The notes under the pieces: generated by a model
Told to the model about the DNA's origin: nothing
The model's input: the letters and a program-made list of their open reading frames with translations, nothing else
Databases searched by the model: none
Assembly: GCA_021820105.1 (NCBI GenBank)
Contig: JAKAED010000016.1
Location: forward strand, 1 to 40,212
Length of the DNA: 40,212 bases
Source: Actinomycetes bacterium
GTDB taxonomy: Bacteria; Actinomycetota; Thermoleophilia; Solirubrobacterales; Solirubrobacteraceae
Direction of reading: 5' to 3'
Made by a program: the position numbers and the translations under genes
In this document: piece after piece, positions 1 to 9,388 of the stretch
Numbering within the stretch: the first letter of the stretch is position 1
Layout of the letters: each line of letters begins with the position of its first letter

Positions 1-621
1 TTGTGACGCAACTGGCGGCCCGCTGGCCGCCAGTGCGGCCTGAACGTGTGTGGGTGTCGCCCTGAGTGTGTTCACGCGCACGGCGCTCTCCGCAGGCGTG
101 TTGACGCTCGCCAGCAGTGCCCGCGCCTGCTCGGGCCCCAATTCCCGCCACCACAGTTCGGCCAGCCAGTCCGGCACCGAGTGCAGGACCGCGGCGCGCC
201 CGGGAGTCCGATCATCGAGTTCCGCCAACCGTGCCGGCGCCTCTCGGCTCGCTCGACGCAGCACCGCATTGACCAGCTGCGCGCCGCCGCGGCTCTGCTG
301 CTTGGCCAGCTCGACGCTCTCATTGACGGCCGCGTAGGTGCTGATGCCACCGGTGTAGAGCAACTGATACAGCCCCAGCCGGAGCGCGGTGAGGACGGCA
401 GGCTCCAGACGCTCGAGCGGGCGCGACACATAGCCTTTCAGAAGGTGATCGAGCGTGCGCACACGCTGCACCGTGCCGTATGCGAGCGCCATTGCCAGTG
501 CCCGGTCGCGGGCTCCCAGGTCAGCGGCGGCACTGTGCAGCGCGCGGTCCGCGAAGGCACCCTGCTCAAACACGCGTCGGATGACGTTGTAGGCCGCCCG
601 CCGGGCGGGAGTGACGCTCAT
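1..621 (-). CDS. rsmB: 16S rRNA (cytosine-967-C5)-methyltransferase RsmB, N-terminal part (cut by window edge)
   Basis: RsmB methylates C967 of 16S rRNA using S-adenosylmethionine. The 207 visible residues read unbroken to the first base of the window. They match the NusB-like RNA-binding domain that opens RsmB (about residues 5-130; key stretch LTALRLGLYQLLYT, then a conserved NESVELAK) and the start of the RsmF/RsmB linker with PDWLAELWWRELG. The catalytic Rossmann domain and its cysteines lie outside the window. The ATG overlaps the fmt stop as ATGA (618-621), so it is probably translationally coupled to fmt. A free-standing NusB is the alternative, but the sequence after residue 130 is RsmB-like. 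The family call is secure. Confidence 0.88.
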   Translation of the reverse strand, partial: MSVTPARRAAYNVIRRVFEQGAFADRALHSAAADLGARDRALAMALAYGTVQRVRTLDHLLKGYVSRPLERLEPAVLTALRLGLYQLLYTGGISTYAAVNESVELAKQQSRGGAQLVNAVLRRASREAPARLAELDDRTPGRAAVLHSVPDWLAELWWRELGPEQARALLASVNTPAESAVRVNTLRATPTHVQAALAASGPPVASQ

Positions 622-1439
622 CCTCGATGACCGCGCTGGTAATCCGCCCACGACATCGGCCGCTTTCCAGGAGGTTGCACGGTCAGCAGCTCTAGCCGCC
701 CGTCGACGACCCGAGCACTCCAGACGCCGAGGCGACTGCCGTCAGGCTGCTCCAAATATGCGCCGATATGCGGGCTCAGCGCGCGCACCCGCCGTGCCTG
801 CAGCTCAGGGGGCTCGGCCGGATCCAGGCGCCTGTCCTCCGGGCCGAGCTTCTCTGCGTATGTCACTCCGTCATCGGGCTGCTCGCGGAACTCCAGCCGC
901 TGCTCGAGCGCGCGTACCAGCAGCTCGCCGCCAAGCTCCTCGAGGCGGCCCGCCAGGACGCCATAGTCATCGTCGGAGGCGATCGGGACATGCTCCTGCA
1001 GACAGACCGGGCCGCTGTCCAAGCCAGCCGTCAGACGCATGATCGAGACACCGGTCTGCTCGTCTCCGGCCAGGATCGCGCGCTCGATCGGTGCTGCTCC
1101 CCGCCAGCGCGGCAGCAGCGACGGGTGCACGTTCAGGATCGGGACACTCGAGAGCAGCGGCTCCTTGATGAGCGCACCAAAGGCGCACACGCAGATGGTC
1201 TCCGGCTTTGCCGCCTCGATCTGAGCGAGCGCCTCGGCCGTATTCACGGACTGCGGCTGGTAGGTCTCGATCCCAAGCTCGCGAGCCACGGTCACAGTCG
1301 GTGGAGGTGTCAGCCTTCGCCCCCGGCCCTGGGGGCTGTCGGGACGGCTGACGACCAGCTCCGGGCGGTGGGAAGAGGCGCTCAGGCGACGCAGCACGCC
1401 CGCGGCAAAGGCCGAGGTCCCGAGGTAGACGGTTCTCAT
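618..1439 (-). CDS. fmt: Methionyl-tRNA formyltransferase
   Basis: Fmt transfers a formyl group from 10-formyl-THF to Met-tRNAi for translation initiation. The 273-residue protein begins MRTVYLGTSAFA (Rossmann start). It carries the family signature NVHPSLLPRWRGAAPI at about 103-118, with catalytic Asn103, His105 and Asp141 (in TAGLDSGP). A shorter C-terminal OB-like domain (from about 205) binds tRNA; 273 residues is at the short end for Fmt (about 300-315 usual). It starts at ATG 1439, 21 bases after the def stop, and overlaps rsmB by 4 bases. The def-fmt-rsmB order is a common bacterial translation cluster; Def later removes the formyl group that Fmt adds. Confidence 0.95.
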   Translation of the reverse strand: MRTVYLGTSAFAAGVLRRLSASSHRPELVVSRPDSPQGRGRRLTPPPTVTVARELGIETYQPQSVNTAEALAQIEAAKPETICVCAFGALIKEPLLSSVPILNVHPSLLPRWRGAAPIERAILAGDEQTGVSIMRLTAGLDSGPVCLQEHVPIASDDDYGVLAGRLEELGGELLVRALEQRLEFREQPDDGVTYAEKLGPEDRRLDPAEPPELQARRVRALSPHIGAYLEQPDGSRLGVWSARVVDGRLELLTVQPPGKRPMSWADYQRGHRG

Positions 1440-1460
1440 GTGTTTGCAAACACGCGGCGC

Positions 1461-2087
1461 TCAGGCCGAGTGCTGCTGTTCCTGCCACTCGCGCAGCGCG
1501 CGCATCGCCTGCTTGCGCTGATCTCTGGATGTCCGGTCCAGGATCAGGACTCCCTCCAGATGATCGAACTCGTGCTGGATCACGCGCGCCTCCAGACCCG
1601 AGGCCTCGATCAGGATCGGCTCACCGAACTCATCCTGGGCGCTGACACGCACATGTACCGGACGTTCCACATCCACATGCACCATCGGCAGGCTGAGGCA
1701 ACCCTCCTCTGCGATCTCCTCCTCCTTGGAGGACCACTCGATCACCGGATTGGCAAGCGCGGCAAGCGGCGCGTCGGGTTGCACGCGATAGACGAGCAGC
1801 CTGTGCAGCACACCCACCTGTGTGGCCGCCAATCCGATGCCCAGCGCGTCATCCATCAGCAGGCCCATGCGCTGCACCTCGTCGCGAAGCGCATCGTCAA
1901 AACGCTCGATCGGGCGAGCCCTGGTCTTGAGCACCGGGTCGCCGAACTTCCGGACGTGGGCAAGCGCAGCCTCCCGACGGGCAGCCACCTCGGGATCGAG
2001 TGGCCGCTCCGACTCGGTCTCCTCAAGCTCCGCTTCCTCCTGAAGCTGGTCTGTGTCACTCACACTTCTGAGTCTATTCGGGCTCAC
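1461..2087 (-). CDS. def: Peptide deformylase
   Basis: Def is a metal-dependent hydrolase that removes the N-formyl group from nascent proteins. All three family motifs are present: GIGLAATQVG (motif 1, about 83-92), EEGCLSLP (motif 2, metal-binding Cys) and QHEFDHLEG (motif 3, the HExxH zinc/iron site). The product is 208 residues from GTG 2087. That GTG overlaps the priA TGA as GTGA, the coupling style used throughout this operon. A second in-frame GTG at 2063 would remove 8 residues and cannot be excluded. The first 40 or so residues are an acidic, Glu-rich extension ahead of the catalytic core (VRKFGDPVLKTRARPI), which is longer than in E. coli Def. Confidence 0.95.
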   Translation of the reverse strand: MSPNRLRSVSDTDQLQEEAELEETESERPLDPEVAARREAALAHVRKFGDPVLKTRARPIERFDDALRDEVQRMGLLMDDALGIGLAATQVGVLHRLLVYRVQPDAPLAALANPVIEWSSKEEEIAEEGCLSLPMVHVDVERPVHVRVSAQDEFGEPILIEASGLEARVIQHEFDHLEGVLILDRTSRDQRKQAMRALREWQEQQHSA

Positions 2088-4285
2088 TGCGGATCCACAT
2101 CAACGCTCAGCACCACCTCGCGGTGGCGGCGGTCAGCGCTGATGGCATCGATCGCCGCCCGCACCGCATATACCGCTGCCGCCCGCTCAACGCCCTTGAC
2201 CACCAACTGCCTTCTGGACCGGCCACGCAGCATGAACAGCGGCGCCGGGCCGAGCACTGCGAATCCTTGACTGTCAGCTGCCGCAGCGGCAGTAATCCGC
2301 TCCCGCAGGAAATCCGCGGCCACCTGCACGGCGGCCGGATCGATCGCGGCACAGATGACCCTGATGAGCGTCGTGAACGGCGGGTATCCAAGTGCTTTGC
2401 GACGTCGCAGCTCACCTCGCACAAAGGTCTCAGCGTCATGTTGCGCGGCGAGCACGATCGCGCGCGCCGCCGGCTCCAGGGTCTGCACCAGCACCCGACC
2501 ACCGCTGGCGCCACCGCGTCCCGTGCGACCGGCAAGCTGCGTGATCAGCGCGAACGTCCGCTCCTCAGAGCGAAAGTCGGGGAAGCGGAGCGTCTGGTCC
2601 GCGTCCACCACGATGCCGAGTCCCACATCCGCAAAATCGTGCCCCTTGGCGACCATCTGCGTGCCCACCAGAACCCCGCTCGGGGCGGCATGGAATCGCT
2701 CAAGGACCTCTGCTCGGGCCTCCAGACCGACCGCATCAGCATCCAGACGCAGCACCGGGAAACGCTCACTGGCCAGCGCAGTGGTCAGCTCGTACTCAAG
2801 CCGCTCAGTACCGGCGCCGTGACGCGCGACAGTCACTGAACCACAATCCGGACAGCTTCCGGGAATCCGCTCGTGATGGCCACAGTGGTGGCAGGCGACA
2901 TAACCCCCGGCCTGATGCAGCACTAGCGCAACCTCACAGTTGGGGCACATCCAGACACGTCCGCAGGATCCGCAGGAGAGGAAGTTGGACCAACCGCGAC
3001 GGTTCAGCAACACGATCGCCTTGCCTCCCTGCCGCTGGCAGTCCGCGAGCGCGAGCCGTGCGTCGGGATGTAGCGGATTGTGGAGTCCGCGCATGTCAAG
3101 GATCTCCACCGCCGGCAGCGAGCGCGCATCAACGCGCTGGCGCATGACCAGACGGCTGGCGCCAAAGACCGTCTCCGGTCGCGGCGTGGCGCTTCCCTCA
3201 AGCAGCACGGCACCGTGCTCGAGTGCTCTTCTTTGCGCGACGGTTCTGGCGTCATAGCGGGGGTCGCCCTCGTTCTTGTACGAGCTCTCGTGCTCCTCGT
3301 CAACGACGATGAGCCCGATGTCCGGAAGCGGCGCGAACACGGCTGAGCGGGGTCCCACGCAGACGCGCGCCTCTCCCCGTGCCACGCGCAGCCACTCATC
3401 GTGACGCTTACCGGTGCTCATCCCGGAATGCATCACCGCGACCACATCCCCAAACCGCGCCTGGAAGCGCGAGAGCGCCTGGGGGGTGAGCGCAATCTCC
3501 GGCACGAGGATCAGGACGGTTCGTTGCCGGCTGAGGGTGGCCTCGGCTGCCCGCAGGTACACCTCGGTCTTGCCGGAGCCGGTGACGCCGTGGAGGAGAA
3601 ACTCACGCGGTTGCGCCCCGCCGCCCAAAGCTTCAGCGACGTTGAGGGCCTCCAGAATGGGCCGCAGTGCCGACTGCTGTTCGGCTGTGAGCGGGGGCGC
3701 GGACGCAGAGGCGGACGAGACGTTGAAGTGCGGAGCCCGGCGCGGTTGCACGGTGAGATTCAGTGAGACCAGCCCTCGGGTCTCGAGGCGTCGGAGGAGC
3801 TGCGTGCCGAGCGTCGCGGCCTGTGTAGGACCATGTGCGGCGAGCGTCTGAAGGGCACGTAACTGGCCAGCCGTGGTGCGTTCAGCGGGCCCCCCAGGAC
3901 CTTCGCGTAGAGCCGCCTGGCCCGCAGGCGTGATCGTGGCCACAAGCACCTGCTTCTCCCGCAGGCCCTGTGTCGCCCCAGGCGGCAGCATGATCTGCAG
4001 TGCCCGCGCGGGCGTCGAGCAGTATTCGTCAGCGATCCATGTGGCCAGCCGGACCAGATCCTCCGGTAGCCGCGCATCCAACGAGCCTGCGACGCCGGCC
4101 AGTCTCTCCGGCGGCAGCTCGGAGGTCTCGGCGAGTTCCGCAAGGACCGCCAGCAGGGTACGTCCGGCGAACGGAACTCTGAGCAATGAGCCGACGCCGA
4201 CAGCCTCCAGTTCGACTGGCAACAGATAGTCGAACAGACCCCTGATCGCGCGCGTCTGCGTCAGCGGGATGACGCGCGCGATCAA
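2084..4285 (-). CDS. priA: Primosomal protein N' (PriA replication-restart helicase)
   Basis: PriA recognises stalled forks and reloads the replisome. The 733-residue protein has an N-terminal DNA-binding domain (RVIPLTQTRAIRGLFDYLLP), a Walker A GVTGSGKTEVY, Walker B box DEEH, and eight zinc-binding cysteines in four CxxC pairs (CGSCGRVWMCPNC and CHHCGHHERIPGSCPDC). A helicase C motif QLAGRTGRGG follows. Several actinobacterial PriA proteins have degenerate helicase motifs; here Walker A, DEEH and the late motifs look intact, so ATPase activity is plausible. The start is TTG 4285, because no in-frame ATG or GTG lies closer to the conserved N-terminus and the family usually begins just there. 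It lies 42 bases after metK and overlaps def by 4 bases. Confidence 0.95.
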   Translation of the reverse strand: MIARVIPLTQTRAIRGLFDYLLPVELEAVGVGSLLRVPFAGRTLLAVLAELAETSELPPERLAGVAGSLDARLPEDLVRLATWIADEYCSTPARALQIMLPPGATQGLREKQVLVATITPAGQAALREGPGGPAERTTAGQLRALQTLAAHGPTQAATLGTQLLRRLETRGLVSLNLTVQPRRAPHFNVSSASASAPPLTAEQQSALRPILEALNVAEALGGGAQPREFLLHGVTGSGKTEVYLRAAEATLSRQRTVLILVPEIALTPQALSRFQARFGDVVAVMHSGMSTGKRHDEWLRVARGEARVCVGPRSAVFAPLPDIGLIVVDEEHESSYKNEGDPRYDARTVAQRRALEHGAVLLEGSATPRPETVFGASRLVMRQRVDARSLPAVEILDMRGLHNPLHPDARLALADCQRQGGKAIVLLNRRGWSNFLSCGSCGRVWMCPNCEVALVLHQAGGYVACHHCGHHERIPGSCPDCGSVTVARHGAGTERLEYELTTALASERFPVLRLDADAVGLEARAEVLERFHAAPSGVLVGTQMVAKGHDFADVGLGIVVDADQTLRFPDFRSEERTFALITQLAGRTGRGGASGGRVLVQTLEPAARAIVLAAQHDAETFVRGELRRRKALGYPPFTTLIRVICAAIDPAAVQVAADFLRERITAAAAADSQGFAVLGPAPLFMLRGRSRRQLVVKGVERAAAVYAVRAAIDAISADRRHREVVLSVDVDPQ

Positions 4286-4327
4286 CTGCTGCTCGCGGTG
4301 ATGGGCTGTCGGTGCGCGCGGCGCGCG

Positions 4328-5542
4328 CTACTGGGCCCCGACCACGGCGCCCAAACCGGCCGCCTCTCGCAGCGCCTGCGCCTTATCTGTCGCCTCCCAG
4401 GTGAAGTCAGGATCCTCGCGCCCGAAGTGGCCGTAGGCAGCGGTCTGCTGATAGATCGGGCGGTGCAGCCGGAGGTCTCTCCGGAAGGCCGCCGGCCGCA
4501 GGTCGAAGTGCTGCTGAACGAGCTCCAGGATTCGTGCCCGTCCGAGCTTCTCCGTCCCAAATGTCTCAATCATCACCGAGACCGGACGGGCAACGCCGAT
4601 CGCGTAGGCGACCTGCACCTCAGCTCGGTCGGCCAGTCCGGCGGCGACGATGTTCTTGGCAACGTAGCGGGCGGCGTAGGCGGCCGAGCGGTCGACCTTG
4701 GACGGGTCCTTACCGGAGAACGCACCGCCGCCATGACGGGCGAACCCCCCGTAGGTGTCGACGATGATCTTGCGGCCGGTCAGGCCACAGTCGCCCATCG
4801 GTCCACCGATCACAAAACGTCCGGTGGGGTTGACCAGGAAGTTCTGTGCCAGTTCGTCCTCGTCGAACATCGGCGGCAGGGTCGGCAGCACCACGTGCTC
4901 CCAGAGGTCCTCCCGGATCAGCGACTCGGACCCGGCCGCGTGCTGGCTGGAGATCAGCACCTTGACGATCTCCACGGGCCGGCCGTCGACATAGCGCACG
5001 GTCACCTGAGTCTTGCCGTCCGGTCGCAGGTAGGGGACCAGACCACCTTTGCGAACCTCGGCCAGGCGCTTGGCGAGCTTGTGCGCGAGAGAGATCGGAA
5101 GCGGCATCAGCTCGGGCGTCTCGTTCGACGCATAGCCGAACATCATCCCCTGATCGCCGGCGCCCGCCAGGTCGAGCTCGTCACCTGAGTCGACGCGCAC
5201 CTCGTAGGCCTGATCAACCCCCTGAGCGATGTCGGGTGACTGCTTGTCGATGGTGTTGAGCACCGCGCAGGTCTTGTAGTCGAAGCCAAAGGCTGCGTCG
5301 GTGTAGCCGATCCGCTGGATCGTCTCGCGCGCGATCTCCTGGATGTCCACATAGGTGGAGGTGGTGATCTCGCCGGAGACCACGACCAGTCCGGTGTTCA
5401 CCAGCGTCTCGCAGGCGACCCGTCCGTCCGGGTCGTCACGCAACACCGCGTCCAGGACGCCGTCTGAGATCTGGTCGGCAACCTTGTCAGGGTGTCCCTC
5501 GGTGACAGACTCCGAGGTGAAGAGGAATTCGTTATCAGCCAT
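4328..5542 (-). CDS. metK: S-adenosylmethionine synthetase (methionine adenosyltransferase)
   Basis: MetK makes S-adenosylmethionine from methionine and ATP. It supplies methyl donors such as those used by RlmN and RsmB in this window. The 404-residue protein starts [20 protein letters not shown], the invariant N-terminus. It carries the signatures [12 protein letters not shown] (ATP site) and [19 protein letters not shown] (P-loop-like metal and phosphate site). ATG 5542 is chosen over an upstream in-frame start at 5584 because homology begins exactly there. The ATG sits 8 bases inside the 3' end of der, so translation is probably coupled. No SAM riboswitch is possible in front of it, since der runs up to and past the start. 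Confidence 0.97.
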   Translation of the reverse strand: MADNEFLFTSESVTEGHPDKVADQISDGVLDAVLRDDPDGRVACETLVNTGLVVVSGEITTSTYVDIQEIARETIQRIGYTDAAFGFDYKTCAVLNTIDKQSPDIAQGVDQAYEVRVDSGDELDLAGAGDQGMMFGYASNETPELMPLPISLAHKLAKRLAEVRKGGLVPYLRPDGKTQVTVRYVDGRPVEIVKVLISSQHAAGSESLIREDLWEHVVLPTLPPMFDEDELAQNFLVNPTGRFVIGGPMGDCGLTGRKIIVDTYGGFARHGGGAFSGKDPSKVDRSAAYAARYVAKNIVAAGLADRAEVQVAYAIGVARPVSVMIETFGTEKLGRARILELVQQHFDLRPAAFRRDLRLHRPIYQQTAAYGHFGREDPDFTWEATDKAQALREAAGLGAVVGAQ

Positions 5543-6896
5543 TGCGGGAAGCGTACCGGCCACGGCGCTCGTTGCGTTCCACAAAGTCGATCATGAGCGG
5601 GATTCCCTCCATCCTGTAGCGCTCGCGCATCCGGTTCTCCAGGTAGTAGGCGTAGTCCCTGGTGACCAGCGCATGCGAGTTGACCTGGATGGAGAAACGT
5701 GGTGGCCGCTCACCCGTCTGCGTCATGTAGATCAGCTTCAGGCGCTGGTTGCCGTGGCGGCGGTTGTTGCTCGACGGTGGCTGGCGCTGTGCGACTACAT
5801 CAGCAATGAAGCGGTTGAGCTGTGGCGTGGGGATCCGCCCGCGGCTGCGGTCGGCCAGACCCACGGCCTCGACCAGGATGCGCTCGATGTTGCGCCCCGT
5901 CTTGGCGCTGGCCGTCAGCACGCGCGGGCGCAGGCGCAGCTTGCGGTTTACGCGGATCCGTTCACCGTCCAGCTCATCGGGTCCCACGGCGCCGGTTCCG
6001 TCCGCCTGCAGATCCCACTTGTTGAGCACCAGCGCGGTGGCGCAGCCAGACTTCATGGCGAGCTCCGCGATCCGGAAGTCCTGGGCGGTGACGCCGTCCG
6101 TCGCATCACAGATGACGAGCGCCACGTCCGCACGTTCCGCCGCGCGCTGAGAGCGCAGCGCTGTGTAGTACTCAAGCGACTCTCCCACCTTCGCCTGCCG
6201 TCGCATACCCGCGGTATCCACCAGCACGATCGGGCGCCCCTCGAACGTCATGGGCAGATCAATCGCGTCACGTGTGGTTCCCGCCAGGTCAGAGACGATC
6301 ACGCGGTCTGATCCGAGGAAGCGGTTGACGAGTGAGGACTTGCCGACGTTCGGTCGGCCGATCAGGGCAAGTCGGATCGGATCCTCCGGCGCCGGCTCAC
6401 GATCCTGCTCGGGGCCGACCTCGACGATGCGGTCCAGAAGGTCACCCGTCCCCAGACCCTGTGCCGCGGACACGGCGATGGGCTCACCCAGCCCAAGCTG
6501 GTGGAACTCATGCGCGAGCGGGAGGTCGCGTACCGAGTCGATCTTGTTGGCCGCGACCAGCACCGGGATCGTGACTCTGCGCAGCAGATCTGCCATATCC
6601 AGATCACCTGGCCGCACCCCTGCCCTGGCATCCACCACCAGCACCGCCACGTCCGCCTCCGTCAGAGCCTCACGCGACTGCTGTTGGATCTGACGCGCAA
6701 GGTCGTCCTGCTCCTCCAGGTCCACCCCGCCGGTGTCGATCAGGGTGAGCGGGCGCCCGTTCCACTCGGTGTCAAGCTCCTTGCGGTCCCGCGTGACGCC
6801 GGAGAGCTCGTGTACGACCGCCTCACGCGACTCGGTCAACCTGTTGACCAGCGAGGACTTGCCGACGTTGGGATATCCGACTATCGCGACTTTCAT
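5535..6896 (-). CDS. der: Ribosome biogenesis GTPase Der (EngA)
   Basis: Der is an essential tandem GTPase that helps mature the 50S subunit. The 453 residues hold two G domains. The first starts [15 protein letters not shown] with DTGG and NKID motifs; the second has [19 protein letters not shown] and NKWD. A C-terminal KH-like domain follows, ending in the conserved stretch [13 protein letters not shown]. Length and domain order are normal. It starts at ATG 6896, 62 bases after the stop of the small unknown gene, and overlaps metK by 8 bases. The cmk-der neighbourhood is conserved in many bacteria; here one small gene sits between them. Confidence 0.97.
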   Translation of the reverse strand: MKVAIVGYPNVGKSSLVNRLTESREAVVHELSGVTRDRKELDTEWNGRPLTLIDTGGVDLEEQDDLARQIQQQSREALTEADVAVLVVDARAGVRPGDLDMADLLRRVTIPVLVAANKIDSVRDLPLAHEFHQLGLGEPIAVSAAQGLGTGDLLDRIVEVGPEQDREPAPEDPIRLALIGRPNVGKSSLVNRFLGSDRVIVSDLAGTTRDAIDLPMTFEGRPIVLVDTAGMRRQAKVGESLEYYTALRSQRAAERADVALVICDATDGVTAQDFRIAELAMKSGCATALVLNKWDLQADGTGAVGPDELDGERIRVNRKLRLRPRVLTASAKTGRNIERILVEAVGLADRSRGRIPTPQLNRFIADVVAQRQPPSSNNRRHGNQRLKLIYMTQTGERPPRFSIQVNSHALVTRDYAYYLENRMRERYRMEGIPLMIDFVERNERRGRYASRNG

Positions 6897-6958
6897 GGAG
6901 CCACGAGCCTAGCGTGTGGCCTCCGCAAGCCCATGAGCGGCCGGCCAGTGGTTCGTGC

Positions 6959-7423
6959 TCAGTACTCGCCCTTGATCACAAAGAACGAGCCGCGAATGGT
7001 GCCGGCGAGCTTGGAACGCTGCCTGGCGAACTTGAAGCTGGAGGCCAGTTCCTCGGGGATCTCCATCCCATCCGCCAGCTTGAAGCCGACAGCCCGTTTA
7101 CCGCCGTCGTCCAGGGTGTACATGACGTTGATTGAGAGGCCGCTCTCATAAAAGACGTAGGCCATCCGGATGTTCGCAACCTGGAAGGCAGTCGCCTCCA
7201 GCGGTGGTGAGGTGATGACCAGGTCACGTTCCTGCTTGAGGATTCCGTGTACCCAGTCGATCGTCGCCTGAGCCTCGCCGGCCGGCTCGACCGTGAACAC
7301 ATGGTCGTACTTGTTCTTGAAGTAGCGGGCCTCATTGGCACGCAGGCCGGCGAGCGCTTCGGCAACGGGCGAGGACTCGAGCCCAACTGTTGAGACGGTG
7401 TTGAAGTCGACGGCATAGGACAT
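6959..7423 (-). CDS. Conserved-looking protein of unknown function, 154 aa
   Basis: I do not recognise this protein. It is read as a real gene because ATG 7423 is preceded by a strong Shine-Dalgarno (GAGGAGAA, 9-16 bases upstream), codon use matches the neighbours, and it fills the gap between cmk and der on the same strand. The 154 residues start MSYAVDFNTVSTVGLESSP and end GTIRGSFFVIKGEY. There is no signal peptide, no membrane segment and no cysteine. The composition suggests a small soluble alpha/beta protein, with a helical N-terminal half (AEALAGLRANEARYFKNKY) followed by probable strands. The in-frame upstream extension to 7561 lies inside cmk and is rejected. Function is unknown. Confidence 0.75.
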   Translation of the reverse strand: MSYAVDFNTVSTVGLESSPVAEALAGLRANEARYFKNKYDHVFTVEPAGEAQATIDWVHGILKQERDLVITSPPLEATAFQVANIRMAYVFYESGLSINVMYTLDDGGKRAVGFKLADGMEIPEELASSFKFARQRSKLAGTIRGSFFVIKGEY

Positions 7424-7466
7424 GTGGTGATTCTCCTCGGATCGGCGTTGGCCGGCTTCCGCAGTT

Positions 7467-8096
7467 TCAGCCGCCAGCGGCTGAGCCGGCGACGCGGCGC
7501 GCCTGAGCGCTGATCTGCGCCACCACCTGCTCCAGCGCAAGACCGGTGGTGTCCAGCACAACCGCGTCTGCCGCCGGGCGCAGCGGCGAGTCGGCGCGGG
7601 CGCTGTCGCGCTCGTCCCGTACCGCCTGCTCCGCCAGCACCGTCTCCGGATCGGCGCCCAACTGCGCGGCGCGCCGGCGCGCGCGCTCAGCTGGATCGGC
7701 GGTCAGAAAGATCTTGAGCGCCGCGTCGGGCGCGACAACGGTGCCGACGTCGCGCCCCTCCGCGACCCAATCACCGTCGCGTAGAAGTCGCTGCTGCTGC
7801 CGGACCAGAGCCCGCCTGACAGCCGGATCGGCGGCAACCTTTGATGCCTGCTCGGAGACCTCAGGAGCGCGGATCGCATCAGTCACGTCGGTCCCGTCAA
7901 GCACAACCCGCTCAGCCAGAGCGATCTGGAGCTGTTCTGCCAACTCCGCGACCGGCGCCGGTGAGGTGAGGCTGGCCAGCGCCACACATCGGTACATCGC
8001 TCCGGTGTCAAGGTAGGTGTATCCCAGGGCGGTGGCCACCGCCCTGGCCACGGTCGACTTGCCGGCCCCCGCCGGGCCGTCGATCGCGATCACCAT
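7467..8096 (-). CDS. cmk: Cytidylate kinase
   Basis: Cmk phosphorylates CMP and dCMP in pyrimidine salvage and RNA turnover. The 209-residue protein opens MVIAIDGPAGAGKSTVAR (P-loop). It has the CMP-binding stretch YTYLDTGAMYRCVA, the conserved WVAEGRDVGTVVAPDA, and the lid region TADPAERARRRAAQ. ATG 8096 overlaps the aroA stop as TGATG, so the two are translationally coupled. The aroA-cmk order is a long-known conserved pair in bacteria, although the enzymes work in different pathways. Length is near the family norm (about 220). Confidence 0.96.
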   Translation of the reverse strand: MVIAIDGPAGAGKSTVARAVATALGYTYLDTGAMYRCVALASLTSPAPVAELAEQLQIALAERVVLDGTDVTDAIRAPEVSEQASKVAADPAVRRALVRQQQRLLRDGDWVAEGRDVGTVVAPDAALKIFLTADPAERARRRAAQLGADPETVLAEQAVRDERDSARADSPLRPAADAVVLDTTGLALEQVVAQISAQARRVAGSAAGG

Positions 8097-9388
8097 CAGC
8101 TCGCCGCCTCCAGCGACTCAACTCGCGCGCCGGTCACCGGCCAGACGTCAAAGAAGTCGGGGAAGGTCTTGGCCACGACCGTCGGCTCCTCAAGCACCAC
8201 CGGGACGCGCGTGCCGATCACCGAAAACGCCATCGCGATGCGATGGTCCTCAAAGGTGGGAAGACGCACGTCCGTCAGCGGCACACCGGGATGTACGCGC
8301 AGGAAGTCAGACCCCTCCTCCACCTCGATGCCAAGGCGACGGAGGTTCTCGGCGCAGGCCGCGATCCGGTCGGACTCCTTCACGCGTGCGTGGCCGATGC
8401 CCTCGATCGTGGTCGGCCCGTCGGCAAACACAGCCGCGCAGGCGAGCGTCATGAACACGTCCGAACTGTTGCCCATGTTGACATGGACCCCTCTGAGTCG
8501 ATTGGGGCCGCTCAGCTCGAGCGCGTCACCATCACGAACCTCGCACCCCATCTGCGCCAGGAAGTCCGCGAGCTCAATGTCGCCCTGCGCGGTGCCGCGT
8601 CGGTCCAGCCCCAACAACCTGACGGTAGTGCCGGTGACAGCGGCGGCGGCCAGGAAGTAGGAGGCGGTGGACGCGTCCGGCTCAACGTTGAAGCGGCTCC
8701 CCCGATAGTGCCCGCGCTGCACGTGCAGGCCGTCAGCGCGCACGGATACGTCAACTCCGAAAGCACGCATCGCATCGACCGTGAGCCTCAGATAGGGGGC
8801 CGACACAAGCGCCCCAAAGGCGAGCGTCGTCTCCTGCCTCGCAAGCGGTGCCGCCATCAGCAGACCGGATAGGAACTGGCTGGAGACCGATGCGTCAACC
8901 GCCACCGTGCCGCCCGCCAACCCCGACGCGACCAGCGTCAGCGGGAAAGCCTCACCATCGATCTTCGCCCCCTGCGAACGCAGCGCAGCCAGCACCGGTC
9001 CCAGCGGCCGACGGCGCAGTTGCGGATGCGCATCCACCGCGAAGTGTCCCTCCCCGGCGGCCAGCAGCGGCAGCAGGAAGCGTCCCACGGTGCCGGCCAT
9101 CCCACAGTAGAGCTCAGCGTCGCCGCGGGGGGCTCCACCGATGCCGTGCACGACCCAGCGCTCAAGTCCGTCGACGTCCTGCAGCTCCTCCACGTGGGCC
9201 CCGAGTGCTCGCAGCGCCGTTGCCATCACCTCCGTGTCATCGGAGCGCAGCGGCCGCACGAGCGTCGACTCACCCACGGCCGCGCCGGCCAACAGCAGCG
9301 CGCGGTTGGTGATGCTCTTGGAGCCTGGCACTCGCACCTGCCAGTGGGCGGGCGGCTTGCCGGGGCTCACACGCGCGAGCCGGCTCAT
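8096..9388 (-). CDS. aroA: 3-phosphoshikimate 1-carboxyvinyltransferase (EPSP synthase)
   Basis: AroA joins phosphoenolpyruvate to shikimate-3-phosphate, the sixth step of the chorismate pathway. From ATG 9388 the protein has 430 residues. Family motifs are PGSKSITNRALLLA near the N-terminus, RRRPLGPVLAAL, SSQFLSGLLMAAPLA, EPDASTASYFLAAA, RVKESDRI and FEDHRIAMAFSVIG. The active-site loop reads YCGMAGTVGRFLLPLLA, where most Gram-negative enzymes have LGNAGTAMRPL; actinobacterial enzymes share this variation. The start is fixed by the ATGA overlap with the tyrA stop (9385-9388); an upstream in-frame GTG would add 14 unrelated residues. Confidence 0.96.
   Translation of the reverse strand: MSRLARVSPGKPPAHWQVRVPGSKSITNRALLLAGAAVGESTLVRPLRSDDTEVMATALRALGAHVEELQDVDGLERWVVHGIGGAPRGDAELYCGMAGTVGRFLLPLLAAGEGHFAVDAHPQLRRRPLGPVLAALRSQGAKIDGEAFPLTLVASGLAGGTVAVDASVSSQFLSGLLMAAPLARQETTLAFGALVSAPYLRLTVDAMRAFGVDVSVRADGLHVQRGHYRGSRFNVEPDASTASYFLAAAAVTGTTVRLLGLDRRGTAQGDIELADFLAQMGCEVRDGDALELSGPNRLRGVHVNMGNSSDVFMTLACAAVFADGPTTIEGIGHARVKESDRIAACAENLRRLGIEVEEGSDFLRVHPGVPLTDVRLPTFEDHRIAMAFSVIGTRVPVVLEEPTVVAKTFPDFFDVWPVTGARVESLEAAS

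Noticed and set aside
768-2270. 500-codon plus-strand ORF over fmt and def
   Set aside because: Antisense shadow of two secure genes in high-GC sequence, with no family motif and a low-complexity translation.
7468-7483. Short palindrome CAGCCGC / GCGGCTG at the end of cmk as a terminator
   Set aside because: It lies inside the last codons of cmk, leaves a loop of only 2 bases, and has no T-tract.
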